A stretch of 64,000 nt of DNA, from positions 1-64,000 of the forward strand of contig NZ_LS992154.1 of the NCBI RefSeq assembly GCF_900239975.1, given 5' to 3'. This document shows positions 53,821-63,191 of this stretch, one piece after another. The notes beneath the pieces were generated by a model, which was not told where the DNA came from, did no database searches, and saw only the letters and a program-made list of their open reading frames with translations. Position 1 is the stretch's first letter, and the number at the start of each line of letters is the position of its first letter. This DNA is from Chlamydia poikilotherma. GTDB taxonomy: Bacteria; Chlamydiota; Chlamydiia; Chlamydiales; Chlamydiaceae. Made by a program: the position numbers and the translations under genes.

Positions 53821-54322
53821 GCGAATTCTGATTTTTTAAATGATTAATTTGATCTCGTATTACAGCAGCTTGTTCGTAGTCTTCACGAGCTAACGTATCC
53901 TGAAGAGCCTCATTTAAAGCTATTAGCTTAAGAAGGGGATTCATACTCGCCGTTTCTCCAGGAGCACGACCAATATGCAAGCAACCGCGACTATTGTCAG
54001 AAGTTGTTGATGAGAAAATAGCCTTAGTGTGCACTAGTTTCGCAATCAGCTGTGTTTTGAAATTGGTATAACACAAATGACAACCAAGTAGCTGATCTTC
54101 ATCAGTAGTTGGTTTCCAGACTGTTTTACAATTACCACACTCTAAAGTTACTGAAGATCCCGAAGCAACTATGGTAATATTGTCACGACTATAGTAATGA
54201 CTCGGGCAGGGACAAGATTCACATACATAAGAACGTAGAATCTTATCTTTATCTACTTCAGTATAACAAATTGTTGCTGGCTTTTGACAGTGATAACACT
54301 GATGGGGTTTAGAAGTCGCCAT
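53804..54322 (-). CDS. mcsA: McsA-like zinc-finger protein
   Basis: A 172-residue protein with four CxxC pairs (CYHCQKPA, CESCPC, CGNCKT, CHLCYT) in the first ~85 residues forming two zinc sites, and a C-terminal UVR-type helix pair (LIALNEALQDTLAREDYEQAAVIRDQINHLKN). This is the McsA layout: McsA activates McsB in Firmicutes. It overlaps mcsB by 17 bases. ctsR and clpC are not adjacent here, unlike the Bacillus operon. CT676 is the recalled orthologue. Confidence 0.88.
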   Translation of the reverse strand: MATSKPHQCYHCQKPATICYTEVDKDKILRSYVCESCPCPSHYYSRDNITIVASGSSVTLECGNCKTVWKPTTDEDQLLGCHLCYTNFKTQLIAKLVHTKAIFSSTTSDNSRGCLHIGRAPGETASMNPLLKLIALNEALQDTLAREDYEQAAVIRDQINHLKNQNSHDSSQ

Positions 54323-54434
54323 GGAGATCTACCATTAAAGCCAAATACTAATACACCCAGTACCAATAACAAAAAAGTGACAAAGGAGAAAAAGGTTTTT
54401 TTAAAGAAATGTAAAAGAACCAAGAATAATCAAC

Positions 54435-54507
54435 TGGGCCTTGAAGGATTTGAACCTTCGACCCCCTCATTAAAAGTGAGGTGCTCTAACCGCTGAGCTA
54501 AAGGCCC
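54435..54507 (-). tRNA. tRNA-Lys (anticodon TTT)
   Basis: On the minus strand the acceptor GGGCCTT pairs with AAGGCCC, discriminator A, D-arm TAGCTCAGCGGTTAGAGC, anticodon stem CCTCA/TGAGG around CTTTTAA (TTT), and T-arm GGTTCAAATCC. CCA is not encoded. Confidence 0.95.
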
Positions 54508-54533
54508 GAAGTTTGCTTGGTAATTTTACATTT

Positions 54534-54608
54534 TGACCCCAAGGGGATTCGAACCCCTGTTACCGGAATGAAAATCCGATGTCCTGGGCCAGGCTAGACG
54601 ATGGGGCC
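54534..54608 (-). tRNA. tRNA-Glu (anticodon TTC)
   Basis: On the minus strand acceptor GGCCCCA pairs with TGGGGTC, discriminator A. The anticodon stem TCGGA/TCCGG encloses TTTTCAT (TTC), and the T-arm is GGTTCGAATCC. It is 27 bases before tRNA-Lys, so the two are probably one transcript, following frr. Confidence 0.94.
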
Positions 54609-54727
54609 AAGACAACTACAATATTACTAGTTCTATTCCTTTAGAGCAATCTTTTCCTCTCTTTGTTTCATATGAAAAACCAAAGAAATAGAGGTGGATA
54701 AAGACTACACATAAAAAATAGAGCTTA

Positions 54728-55270
54728 TCATATTGACGAAAGATCCGCTTCTTTTTGCTTCGTAATTTCGTCAACTTGCTTACAGAACTTATCTGTTAAT
54801 TCCTGAATCTTCTTCTCCATTCCTTTAACAGCATCTTCTGTTAAGTCAGAATCTTTTTTTAACTTATCGTTAGATTCCCTGCGGATATTGCGAATGGTTA
54901 CTTTCGCTTCCTCAGATTTGCGACGCAACTGCTTGATAACTTCATTTCTGTATTCTGCAGTAGGCTCAGGAATCTTAATACGTACTATCGTTCCTTCTAC
55001 ATCAGGTTGCAAATTTAAATTTGCAGCAATAATGCCTTTGGATATAGCGGAAACGTTATTCGCATCATAAGGAGAAATGACTAACTGACGCGTATCAGCT
55101 ACCGAAATAGAGGCTAAATCAGATAGCCTCATTGTAGTTCCATAGACATCTACAGTCACTGTTTCTACTAAAGCAGGATTAGCCTTTCCTGTTCTAAATG
55201 ATCTGACTTCTTTATGGAAGAATTCCAAAGCAGCAGCCATTTTCTTTTCAGTATCAGTTAGAATGGACAT
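54728..55270 (-). CDS. frr: Ribosome recycling factor
   Basis: Splits post-termination ribosomes with EF-G. I chose ATG 55270 ([18 protein letters not shown]), 180 residues, as the family has; an upstream ATG at 55285 would add five residues. [20 protein letters not shown] near residue 30 and [13 protein letters not shown] and RREGNDKLKK-like helix ([11 protein letters not shown]) are hallmarks. The start overlaps the end of pyrH by 17 bases. It ends the rpsB-tsf-pyrH-frr run; CT677 is the recalled orthologue. Confidence 0.97.
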   Translation of the reverse strand: MSILTDTEKKMAAALEFFHKEVRSFRTGKANPALVETVTVDVYGTTMRLSDLASISVADTRQLVISPYDANNVSAISKGIIAANLNLQPDVEGTIVRIKIPEPTAEYRNEVIKQLRRKSEEAKVTIRNIRRESNDKLKKDSDLTEDAVKGMEKKIQELTDKFCKQVDEITKQKEADLSSI

Positions 55271-55994
55271 GCTGAGCGTCTCCACAAATTAATGTTCCAA
55301 TATTCTCATCGAAAATAGCTTGCTCTAAAGAATGCTTAACAAAGCTAAAGACACGAATAGGAATGTTGGAATCCATGCATAAAGATACGGCAGAGGCGTC
55401 CATAACTCCTAGTCCTTGAGATAGGAAATCCTTATAGCTAATGCGATCGTATTTTACAGCATCTGTAAACATCCGAGGATCTTTATCATACACTCCATCA
55501 ACATGCATAGTTGCTTTAAGTAGGATATCAGCCTTCAACTCACAAGCACGCAAAGCGGCTCCTGTATCCGTTGTTAAATAAGGCGAACCTGCTCCTGTTG
55601 TGCAGATTAAAACTTTACCTTGGCTTAAAGCTTCCGCAGATTTTTGAGGAGTGTATAAGTCTGCTAATTGAGGACAAGAAAGCGTAGAAGTTAATAAACA
55701 AGGAATATCATCAGCTTTTAATGCATCTGCTAGAGCCATACCATTAATTAAAGTGGCTAACATTCCCATTTGGTCTGCAGATACGCGATTAATTTGTAGT
55801 TCTTTTTGCTGAGCAAGACCTCTTAAGATATTTCCACCACCTATAACAAGAGCCGTTTCAATATCACAGTTGCGTACAGCACGTAATTCTGCTACTAATC
55901 TGGATAAACGAACTTCATCAATTCGGTTTCCGCTATCTGTTGAGAGAGATTCTCCAGAAATCTTAAATAAGACTCGTGTTATTCGCTTAGACAT
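55254..55994 (-). CDS. pyrH: UMP kinase
   Basis: Phosphorylates UMP to UDP; the bacterial hexameric type. The 246 residues show FKISGESL at the N-terminus, [10 protein letters not shown] (nucleotide loop), [17 protein letters not shown], and [19 protein letters not shown] with [10 protein letters not shown], all UMP-kinase marks. It is 15 bases after tsf and overlaps frr. CT678 is the recalled orthologue. Confidence 0.97.
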   Translation of the reverse strand: MSKRITRVLFKISGESLSTDSGNRIDEVRLSRLVAELRAVRNCDIETALVIGGGNILRGLAQQKELQINRVSADQMGMLATLINGMALADALKADDIPCLLTSTLSCPQLADLYTPQKSAEALSQGKVLICTTGAGSPYLTTDTGAALRACELKADILLKATMHVDGVYDKDPRMFTDAVKYDRISYKDFLSQGLGVMDASAVSLCMDSNIPIRVFSFVKHSLEQAIFDENIGTLICGDAQHVHSN

Positions 55995-56009
55995 ATTTCC
56001 TCTCGCTTA

Positions 56010-56858
56010 TTAAGCTCCTATTTTCCATAAAATGAATTCCTTCACTTCGACCGAATTTCCACTAGTTTTGCTAGCGTTATCAACCAAACCTTGAATGGTT
56101 ATATCAGGATTTTTAATGAAGGCTTGTTCTAGTAGACAAACATCTTGGAAGAATGTTCCCAATTTGCCGCTGATGATTTTATCAATAACAGCTTGGGGTT
56201 TCCCTTGTATTTGAGAAGAAATTACTTCTTTTTCTCTTTCTAAAGCATCTGTAGGCACGCTCTCCTTATTTAAAAATAGTGGCTGTGCCGCAACGATGTG
56301 CATAGAAATATCTTTAGCTAGATTTTCTTTATCAGCAACTCCAGAAAGAACAGTTACGGAAACAGCTTTTCCATTACCGTGCGAGTAAATACCCACACTT
56401 TCTTCCGTTGCTTTTGGTACATATTTGATTCTGTTAATGCGGATATTTTCTCCGACAGTTTGCATGGTCACAGCGCGCAACCCATCAACTGTAAGAGAAG
56501 AGTCTTGAGATGAAGGAAGTTGTAACAATGCATCAACATTGTTCACTTTGTGATTTAAGACGTCTTCAATAAGACCATCGACGAAAGATCGAAACACCGA
56601 ATTATTAGCTACGAAATCTGTTTCTACATTAACTTCAACAACAGCGGTACCGCGAACATCGCTCTTTGCTGCAATAACACCTTCTTTTGTTTCTCTGTGC
56701 TCTTTTTTACTAGCAGAGGCAAGACCTAATTTACGTAAGTGAACAACAGCTTCTTCAAGATTTCCGTTACATTCAGCTAAAGCTTCCTTACATTTGGTTA
56801 ACCCCACACCGGTCTGTTGTCTTAAGAGTTTGAGGGTTTCCATTGAAAAGTTGCTCAT
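56010..56858 (-). CDS. tsf: Elongation factor Ts
   Basis: Nucleotide exchange factor for EF-Tu. The 282-residue protein starts [28 protein letters not shown] after MSNFS, the conserved TDVGF-like N-terminal motif region ([14 protein letters not shown]), and [20 protein letters not shown]. The start overlaps the rpsB stop by one base (TAATG), a sign of coupled translation. CT679 is the recalled orthologue. Confidence 0.98.
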   Translation of the reverse strand: MSNFSMETLKLLRQQTGVGLTKCKEALAECNGNLEEAVVHLRKLGLASASKKEHRETKEGVIAAKSDVRGTAVVEVNVETDFVANNSVFRSFVDGLIEDVLNHKVNNVDALLQLPSSQDSSLTVDGLRAVTMQTVGENIRINRIKYVPKATEESVGIYSHGNGKAVSVTVLSGVADKENLAKDISMHIVAAQPLFLNKESVPTDALEREKEVISSQIQGKPQAVIDKIISGKLGTFFQDVCLLEQAFIKNPDITIQGLVDNASKTSGNSVEVKEFILWKIGA

Positions 56859-57691
56859 TAGTTAGCCTCATTACTGTCGTATTTTTTTGCTAATAAATCT
56901 TCATGACGATTGTCATCACCGGTTGCGTAGATATCGATTTCTTCAGACGCATCTTCAGTGTTTAAAGCTTTAATTGGAGAAACAATTTCGACGCCAAGTT
57001 TTTTCTTGGTATTAACGATGTTTTCTTTAATAGCGTTAATGATTAAACGAATGCTTTTTAAAGAATCGTCATTACATGGAACAACATAGTCAATCGGTGT
57101 TGGGTCACAGTTAGTGTCAACTAGTGCTAATACGGGGATGCCGAGTTTTTTAGCTTCTGCGACAGCAATTTTTTCATAGCTAGGATCAACAACTATAACC
57201 AAACCAGGAATCTTTCTTAGATAACGGATACCTTCCAAGTTTTTTAATAATTTTTGATGACGCTTACCAAGTAAGGCAATTTCTTTTTTTGTTAGGTAAG
57301 AACTATTTTGAGTAAGATCTTTTTCGATTTTATCCAAAGTTTTAATGGAGTTTCTGATAGTCGTCATGTTGGTTAACATACCGCCTAACCATCTCTCCGC
57401 AACAAAGTATTCACCAGCTTCTATAGCGGCTTCTTTGATGACACATTTGGCCTGTTTTTTAGTTCCAACGAAAAGAATAGGCTTATTCTCTTTAATGACC
57501 TTACACACTTGGGGAAGAGCGTGACGTAGTTGATAAAGAGTTTTTGCTAGATTAATGATGTAAAGACCGTTTTTCTCCTCAAAGATGTAAAGTTTCATCT
57601 TTGGATTCCATCTGCGCGTTTGATGCCCAAAATGAGCACCCGCTTCCATTAAGTCTTTAACTGAAAGATTGCATAGTGGTTGTTCTTCCAA
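56858..57691 (-). CDS. rpsB: 30S ribosomal protein S2
   Basis: Binds 16S rRNA and recruits S1 in the 30S subunit. The 277 residues contain [41 protein letters not shown] and [21 protein letters not shown], all S2 marks. A basic/acidic tail of about 50 residues ([16 protein letters not shown]) extends the C-terminus. It leads the rpsB-tsf-pyrH-frr run and lies behind tRNA-Gly. CT680 is the recalled orthologue. Confidence 0.98.
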   Translation of the reverse strand: MEEQPLCNLSVKDLMEAGAHFGHQTRRWNPKMKLYIFEEKNGLYIINLAKTLYQLRHALPQVCKVIKENKPILFVGTKKQAKCVIKEAAIEAGEYFVAERWLGGMLTNMTTIRNSIKTLDKIEKDLTQNSSYLTKKEIALLGKRHQKLLKNLEGIRYLRKIPGLVIVVDPSYEKIAVAEAKKLGIPVLALVDTNCDPTPIDYVVPCNDDSLKSIRLIINAIKENIVNTKKKLGVEIVSPIKALNTEDASEEIDIYATGDDNRHEDLLAKKYDSNEAN

Positions 57692-57774
57692 GCTTTGTAC
57701 CTCTATTTCTTGAATATATTAACAATGGCATCTTGATCCAACGTCAAGATTTCAGTCTTGGTGATGTTTAGAAA

Positions 57775-57845
57775 AGCGCCCGATCAGAATCGAACTGACA
57801 CCGGTAGCTTGGAAGGCTACAGCTCTACCATTGAGCTACGGGCGC
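57775..57845 (-). tRNA. tRNA-Gly (anticodon TCC)
   Basis: On the minus strand acceptor GCGCCCG pairs with CGGGCGC, discriminator T, D-arm TAGCTCAATGGTAGAGC, anticodon stem GTAGC/GCTAC around CTTCCAA (TCC), and T-arm CAGTTCGATTCTG. It precedes rpsB by 83 bases on the same strand. Confidence 0.95.
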
Positions 57846-57997
57846 GTACTAAAAAGGAGATGTTAATTTAATAAAGCTTTTTACGCAAGATTGTAATCTC
57901 TAGGTCTCTAGCTTCTAGAAAATTTTATATAGAAGATTAATTCTTATATAAATGGATTTTAGAAAAGAGATTTGGAAATAGACAAAAGATCTACAAA

Positions 57998-58032
57998 GAA
58001 AAAATCAGAACCCAGATGCTCCTAGGTTCTGA
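57998..58032 (-). terminator. Strong intrinsic terminator of ompA
   Basis: On the minus strand TCAGAACC (58032-58025) pairs with GGTTCTGA (58012-58005) around a 12-base loop, followed by TTTTTT. It lies 38 bases after the ompA stop. Confidence 0.9.
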
Positions 58033-58070
58033 TAGCGGGACAAAAAGTTAGGATAGTATAAACTAAATCC

Positions 58071-59246
58071 TTAGAATCTGAATTGAGCGTTCAAATGAGC
58101 AGCTCTTTCATCGATCAAGCGTGCTTCACCAGTGATAGACCATTTGTCAGCATCAATTAAAGTTGCGCCAATAGCGATACCGCAAGCTTTTCTAGATTTC
58201 ATTTTATCAACTTGCATAGAAACAATTTGCATGAAGTCAGAAAATTTATTAGTTCCATCAACGGATGTAGCACTTCCTAATAACGTAGGATTCCAAGCTG
58301 TTAAGTCTAAAATAGCTGTAGCTAATTTAGGTTGCGCGATGCGGATTGAATCAGCATCAAATGTAGCTCTTGACCACTTCACTCCAATATATGGGACAAG
58401 CATATTCAATCTATAAGAAAGAGCCATACCAACTTGCCATTCATGGTATTTAATTATAGCGGACTTAGTGTCCGTAGCCTCCACTGTGCCTGCATTTAGA
58501 GGAAGAGGGAAAGCTTGATTTTTGTATCCTCTAGGCTTGTGTATTGCAAATTGTGCAGTATTGCAGATGACATTAAGAGTTTCTATCTTAGGATTAGATT
58601 GGGCATATTGGAATTCCGCTCCTAAAGTTGCACAACCACATTCCCATAGAGCTCCACGTGCACCAACGCTCCAAGAGAATGTTGTGTCAGTGTAAAGCTC
58701 TACAATACCTTGTGTCATGAATACGTTAGGAAGTTCATTAGCATTTAAGGATCCTCCAGCAACTCCAATTAAGCCAACAAGACTAAAAGCTGCAGAATTA
58801 GATTTAAAATAGCCATTAGTAGCACCTAAAGTGCAAAAAACATCGAAACGATCCCAAATGTTTAATGCTAGGAAAGCAGCATTTGTGAACCATTCCGCAT
58901 CTTGCATATGTTTTCCATAAGCAAGATTCGGTCTTTCTACTGGGGTACTCGTTCCAGAAGCTGTTCCAGAAGCTCCTGTAGGAGCAGCTGCCATTCCGCT
59001 GACAGTTTTATTAACATCAACTTTTAATACACGATCGAAAACATAATCTCCGTAGTATCCTGCGCGGATGCTGATAGCATCACACCAAGTAGAGCAAGGA
59101 TCACAAGGATCACCTGAAGCACCTTCCCACATAGTGCCATCGATTAATAAACTTGGTTCAGCTGGATTCCCTACAGGCAAGGCTTGTAAGGAGAGAGCGG
59201 AACCCGTAGCGGCAAACAGTAATGCCGATTTTAAGAGTTTTTTCAT
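58071..59246 (-). CDS. ompA: Major outer membrane protein MOMP
   Basis: Dominant porin of the chlamydial envelope, disulfide-crosslinked, and the main serovar antigen. 391 residues: signal peptide [22 protein letters not shown] at residues 1-22, then [20 protein letters not shown]. Constant segments with cysteines ([47 protein letters not shown]) alternate with four variable domains, e.g. [20 protein letters not shown]. It ends [15 protein letters not shown], with the C-terminal Phe. I chose ATG 59246 after GAGGTGAG; a GTG at 59252 is in frame. CT681 is the recalled orthologue; the sequence is Chlamydophila-like. Confidence 0.99.
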   Translation of the reverse strand: MKKLLKSALLFAATGSALSLQALPVGNPAEPSLLIDGTMWEGASGDPCDPCSTWCDAISIRAGYYGDYVFDRVLKVDVNKTVSGMAAAPTGASGTASGTSTPVERPNLAYGKHMQDAEWFTNAAFLALNIWDRFDVFCTLGATNGYFKSNSAAFSLVGLIGVAGGSLNANELPNVFMTQGIVELYTDTTFSWSVGARGALWECGCATLGAEFQYAQSNPKIETLNVICNTAQFAIHKPRGYKNQAFPLPLNAGTVEATDTKSAIIKYHEWQVGMALSYRLNMLVPYIGVKWSRATFDADSIRIAQPKLATAILDLTAWNPTLLGSATSVDGTNKFSDFMQIVSMQVDKMKSRKACGIAIGATLIDADKWSITGEARLIDERAAHLNAQFRF

Positions 59247-59449
59247 ACTCACCTCTAAAGATTATGCTTAGTATCTTTTCTTTTTGTGCTCGCTATTCTA
59301 ATTTGCTCTTCTGGCGGCACCACGTCCAAGTTAAAGCCAGACAAGATATCCTGTAGGCAATTAATGGCTTTGAGGAGTGTCTTGCAAGTGAAAACAGCCT
59401 TAAGCATGAACATACAGTTCATTAATCGAAAACATAACAAACTTTTCTT

Positions 59450-59455
59450 ATTATA
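59450..59455 (-). promoter_or_regulatory. TATAAT -10 of a major ompA promoter
   Basis: TATAAT on the minus strand, with an AT-rich, T-run -35 region about 17 bases upstream that lacks TTGACA, as is usual for the main ompA promoter. The start would be near 59443, a leader of about 197 bases. Confidence 0.5.
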
Positions 59456-59610
59456 GTAAAGACGATAAGAAAAAAGACTGTTTTCAGGCATAAATTTCAA
59501 GCGATAACTCCTTATATCTGCTAATAAGTGAGCTAATAGATTTTTGTACATACTTTTATTTCTTATGCCACTTAGAATAAGTTGGAATTGCCTTCACAGA
59601 AGAGTGTAAA

Positions 59611-59635
59611 AAGGCTTTCTTATGTCTGAAGCCTT
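59611..59635 (-). promoter_or_regulatory. Terminator-like hairpin upstream of ompA
   Basis: AAGGCTT (59611-59617) and AAGCCTT (59629-59635) pair around 11 bases. On the minus strand the stem is followed by TTTTAC, so it looks like a weak terminator or attenuator facing ompA. Confidence 0.45.
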
Positions 59636-59645
59636 AAGCATGCTT

Positions 59646-59669
59646 CTTTGTTTTGCAAATAAAACAAAG
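59646..59669. repeat. Nine-base inverted repeat upstream of ompA
   Basis: CTTTGTTTT (59646-59654) and AAAACAAAG (59661-59669) are perfect arms around GCAAAT, 10 bases from the previous hairpin. On the minus strand it overlaps a possible upstream -35/-10 area (TTGCTTTG). It may be a protein-binding site. Confidence 0.5.
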
Positions 59670-59848
59670 CAAAATTATTTAATAAAACATTAATTTTTTA
59701 AAGATTTTTATTTTTAGGTTTTATTTGTAATGTTTTCATTTTTTTTAAAAACCACATGAATTTTACGTATTATTCTGCTTTGTAGAGTTTAGTTTGTAAC
59801 TAGTCGAATCTCTTGCCAGACAATGGTTGAGATCCTACTATTTGTTTT

Positions 59849-62800
59849 ATGAAACCTCCTAATAAGCGTCGTTCTTATCTTACAGTTCCAGAAAAGACCA
59901 ACAGACTATTGTCGGGGATTATCGTAACATTGGCGATAATTGCTGTGCGTTTGTGGCATCTTGCTGTTGTTGAGCATGATCAGAAATTAGAAGAAGCTTA
60001 TAAACCGCAAATGAGAGTAATTCCCGAGCTTGTTGAGCGGGCAACGATTTGCGATCGTTTTGGTAAAGTGTTGGCAGAAAATAAGATGCAATACGATGTG
60101 AGTGTAGCTTATGGAGCTATTCATGATTTACCATCTAGGGCTTGGCATGTTCATGCAGACGGAACTCGTGAGCTTATTCCTGTTAGGAAAAATTATGTTA
60201 CGCGTTTATCGGAACTCCTTGCTCAAGAGCTACATTTGGATAAAGATGCGATTGAAGATAATATTCATGCTAAAGCCTCCGTATTGGGTTCCGTACCGTA
60301 TTTAGTTCAAGCTAATGTTTCTGAGCGTACATATTTAAGATTAAAGATGATGTCAAAACATTGGCCTGGTTTGCATGTAGAGCCTACTGTACGACGTTAT
60401 TATCCTATGGGAAAGATGGCCTCGGATATTTTAGGTTATGTAGGACCGATTAGCGCTCAAGAATATAAGCGAGTAACGCATGAATTAAGTAAGTTGCGAG
60501 AATGTGTTCGAGCCTATGAGGAAGGTGAAAATCCGAAATTTCCTGAAGGTTTAGCAAGTATAGATCAGGTGCGTTCTTTATTAAATTCTTTAGAGAACAA
60601 TGCTTATAGTTTAAATGCCCTAATTGGGAAGCTAGGCATAGAGGCATGCTGGGATGGGAAATTACGCGGTCAATTAGGAAAGAAAACTGTTCTTGTAGAT
60701 CGCCGTGGTAACTTCATTCAAGGTCTTAATGAAATAGCCGCAACCTCTGGTAAGAAACTCCAGCTTACATTGTCAACAGAGCTACAGGCATTTGCAGATG
60801 CTTTGCTTTTAGAGCATGAAAAAACAGAACAGTTTCGTTCAACACGATCATTAAAGAAACAAAAGTTTCTACCCCCTTTATTTCCTTGGATTAAGGGAGG
60901 AGCAATTATTGCTTTAGATCCTAATAACGGTCAAATTTTGGCCATGGCCTCATCTCCGCGTTATCACAATAATGACTTTATCGATATGAGGGTCGGATCG
61001 GATTCAGAAGCGAGATCTGAAGTATATCGTTGGTTAGAAAATACTGAGCATGTTGCAGAAGTGTATGATAGGAAAGTTCCTTTGCGCCGTGAAAGGAGAG
61101 ATCCTCTTACGGGTTTATACTACGATGAGGAGCTTTCTCTTACTTTGGATTATTTCTTGGATTTCATTTTACCAAATACATCAGAGCTTAAGTCAGTTGT
61201 TAAGAGTTATGGGACTGTAGAGAATGCTATCAAACTGCAGCAGAGTGTAGAACGTTTATTGAATATTTTCTCTTATTCTGAAGGGCATTGTTCATGCTCT
61301 TCTATATTTGATGCGGTATTTCCTTCTGAACAAGAGCATATTGCTATAGGCAGAGTGATTTCTATAAAGCAGCAGCAGTGGATAAGTCATTGCTGCAAAG
61401 ACTATGAGGAAGAAATAGAAGACATTAAGAAAGATCTTGAACCATTTTTTTCTGAACTTCCATCGAATTACGATAAGCTTTTGCTTATAGATCTATTTCA
61501 GATGGTTGTTGATCCTTCTAAAGTTAATTCTGAGCTACTTTCATCTGTAGGATCTCTTTCTTTATCAGAATTTTTCGATTGTCAGGGACATTATGTAGCT
61601 TTGCGTAGTGCCTTTTCCAAGATCGTAGAAGACATTTTTGTTGAGGTAGATTTCAAAGAGTGGAGGAAGCTCTATTTTGCGAAGTTTCTAGAGGTTAAGC
61701 GAAAAGAGGAAAACGATAGGAAACAACGTTATCCCACGCCGTATGTGGATTATTTATTAGAAGAAAAACGAGCACAATATCAGGATTTCCGTCGTTGTTA
61801 CCTTGATAAGTTTTTAGCGTATTTACTTTCTGGGCAAGGGCAAACGGAATATCTAAAAGCTTATTACGAAGCCATTTCGATATGGAAAGGGGAATTAGAA
61901 AGAGGTGCGCATAAGGCATTGCCATGGTACGAGCATTATGAGTTTTTAAAACAAAAGTTTTCTGATTCTTCAATTGATCAATTGCATTTGTTCTTGTCTT
62001 TTAGAGAATTTTCTGAGCTTCAGCGGCCTCTCTATGGAAATTATGCCCCAATGCTTACAAGAAATGTTCCTCAAAAAGAACAAGATTTAGCAGCAGCATT
62101 TTATCCTGCTTATGGTTACGGCTATTTACGTCCTCATGCTTTTTGTCAGGCGGCGACTTTAGGATCTATTTTTAAGCTTGTCTCTGCTTATTCTGTATTA
62201 TCTCAGGAAGTGATGCGAGGAAATGTTGATATAGACTATCTATCGCGTTTGCTTGTTATTATTGATAGACAGTCTTTCGGTTATGTAAGTTCTAAGCCAC
62301 ACGTTGGCTTTTTTAAAGACGGCTCTCCTATTCCTTCATTTTATCATGGAGGGATTTTACCAAAGAATGACTATGCAGGGCGCGGACGTATTGATTTGAT
62401 TGCTGCTTTAGAGATGTCTAGTAACCCTTATTTTTCCTTGCTTGTCGGCGAGCATCTCTCTGATCCTGAAGATTTATGTCATGCGGCCTCTTTATTTGGT
62501 TTTGGAGAGAAAACAGGGATAGGCTTGCCGGGAGAGTATGCTGGTGTAATTCCTCATGATGTGGCCTACAATCGTTCAGGATTATATGCCACTGCTATAG
62601 GACAGCATACTCTTGTTGTTACTCCTTTGCAAACGGCTGTGATGATGGCAGCACTGGTTAATGGGGGATCTCTTTATGTTCCTAATTTAATTTTAGGAGA
62701 ATGGGATGGAGAAGAGTTTATTTCGGCATCTTCTGTGAAAAAACGAGATGTGTTTATGCCTGAGTGCATAACGGAATTGTTTAAATCCGGTATGCATAAT

Positions 62801-63124
62801 GTCATTTGGGGAAATTATGGAACTACAAGAAGTATTTGTGATCAGTTTAGTCCTGAGTTATTAAATCGAGTTATTGGAAAGACAAGCACGGCAGAATCTA
62901 TAGTGCGGGTAGGTTTAGATCGACAATATGGAAATATGAAGATGAAGCACGTGTGGTTTGCTGCTGTGGGATTTGCTGATGCTGAACTTATTCATCCTGA
63001 TATTGTTGTGATTGTCTATTTGCGTCTTGGAGAGTTTGGAAGGGACGCAGCGCCTATAGCTGTAAAAATGATAGAAAAATGGGATAAAATAAGAAAAAAA
63101 GAAGGTTTTTCTGCCAATCAGTAG
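59849..63124 (+). CDS. pbpB: Large class B penicillin-binding protein with insertion in the transpeptidase domain
   Basis: Peptidoglycan transpeptidase, anchored by one N-terminal membrane helix (about 18-38) and facing the periplasm. PBP dimer region follows (PELVERATICDRFGKVLAEN, RRYYPMGKMASDILGYVG). SIFK near residue 773 is the catalytic SxxK, SSN near 857 the SxN, and KTS near 1010 the third motif, here KTS not KTG. Between the start of the transpeptidase domain (GGAIIALDPNNGQILAMASSP, about 350-370) and the SIFK lies about 340 charged, helical residues that class B PBPs lack. Total 1091 residues against 580-650 usual. CT682 is the recalled orthologue. Confidence 0.92.
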   Translation: MKPPNKRRSYLTVPEKTNRLLSGIIVTLAIIAVRLWHLAVVEHDQKLEEAYKPQMRVIPELVERATICDRFGKVLAENKMQYDVSVAYGAIHDLPSRAWHVHADGTRELIPVRKNYVTRLSELLAQELHLDKDAIEDNIHAKASVLGSVPYLVQANVSERTYLRLKMMSKHWPGLHVEPTVRRYYPMGKMASDILGYVGPISAQEYKRVTHELSKLRECVRAYEEGENPKFPEGLASIDQVRSLLNSLENNAYSLNALIGKLGIEACWDGKLRGQLGKKTVLVDRRGNFIQGLNEIAATSGKKLQLTLSTELQAFADALLLEHEKTEQFRSTRSLKKQKFLPPLFPWIKGGAIIALDPNNGQILAMASSPRYHNNDFIDMRVGSDSEARSEVYRWLENTEHVAEVYDRKVPLRRERRDPLTGLYYDEELSLTLDYFLDFILPNTSELKSVVKSYGTVENAIKLQQSVERLLNIFSYSEGHCSCSSIFDAVFPSEQEHIAIGRVISIKQQQWISHCCKDYEEEIEDIKKDLEPFFSELPSNYDKLLLIDLFQMVVDPSKVNSELLSSVGSLSLSEFFDCQGHYVALRSAFSKIVEDIFVEVDFKEWRKLYFAKFLEVKRKEENDRKQRYPTPYVDYLLEEKRAQYQDFRRCYLDKFLAYLLSGQGQTEYLKAYYEAISIWKGELERGAHKALPWYEHYEFLKQKFSDSSIDQLHLFLSFREFSELQRPLYGNYAPMLTRNVPQKEQDLAAAFYPAYGYGYLRPHAFCQAATLGSIFKLVSAYSVLSQEVMRGNVDIDYLSRLLVIIDRQSFGYVSSKPHVGFFKDGSPIPSFYHGGILPKNDYAGRGRIDLIAALEMSSNPYFSLLVGEHLSDPEDLCHAASLFGFGEKTGIGLPGEYAGVIPHDVAYNRSGLYATAIGQHTLVVTPLQTAVMMAALVNGGSLYVPNLILGEWDGEEFISASSVKKRDVFMPECITELFKSGMHNVIWGNYGTTRSICDQFSPELLNRVIGKTSTAESIVRVGLDRQYGNMKMKHVWFAAVGFADAELIHPDIVVIVYLRLGEFGRDAAPIAVKMIEKWDKIRKKEGFSANQ

Positions 63125-63191
63125 GAGTTGGCACGCTTTTTGCTCCTGTAAAACACGAGGTCAACGAACTTGTGTGCCAGGAGAAATATTC

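Larger units (their letters stand above)
59247..59848 (-). promoter_or_regulatory. ompA leader and upstream control region (602 bases)
   Basis: Long ompA leader with GAGGTGAG ribosome binding site, as in other chlamydiae. A perfect -10 TATAAT lies at 59455-59450 (minus), preceded by a TTTTTTCTTATCG-type segment I recall as the ompA promoter region; its -35 is weak. Upstream are two hairpins (59611-59635 and 59646-59669). pbpB is divergent on the other side. A 98-codon frame (59255-59551) inside the leader is not supported as a gene. Confidence 0.6.

Noticed and set aside
59255..59551. 98-codon minus-strand frame upstream of ompA
   Set aside because: It lies inside the known-type ompA leader and promoter region, spans the TATAAT, and its product has no family look.
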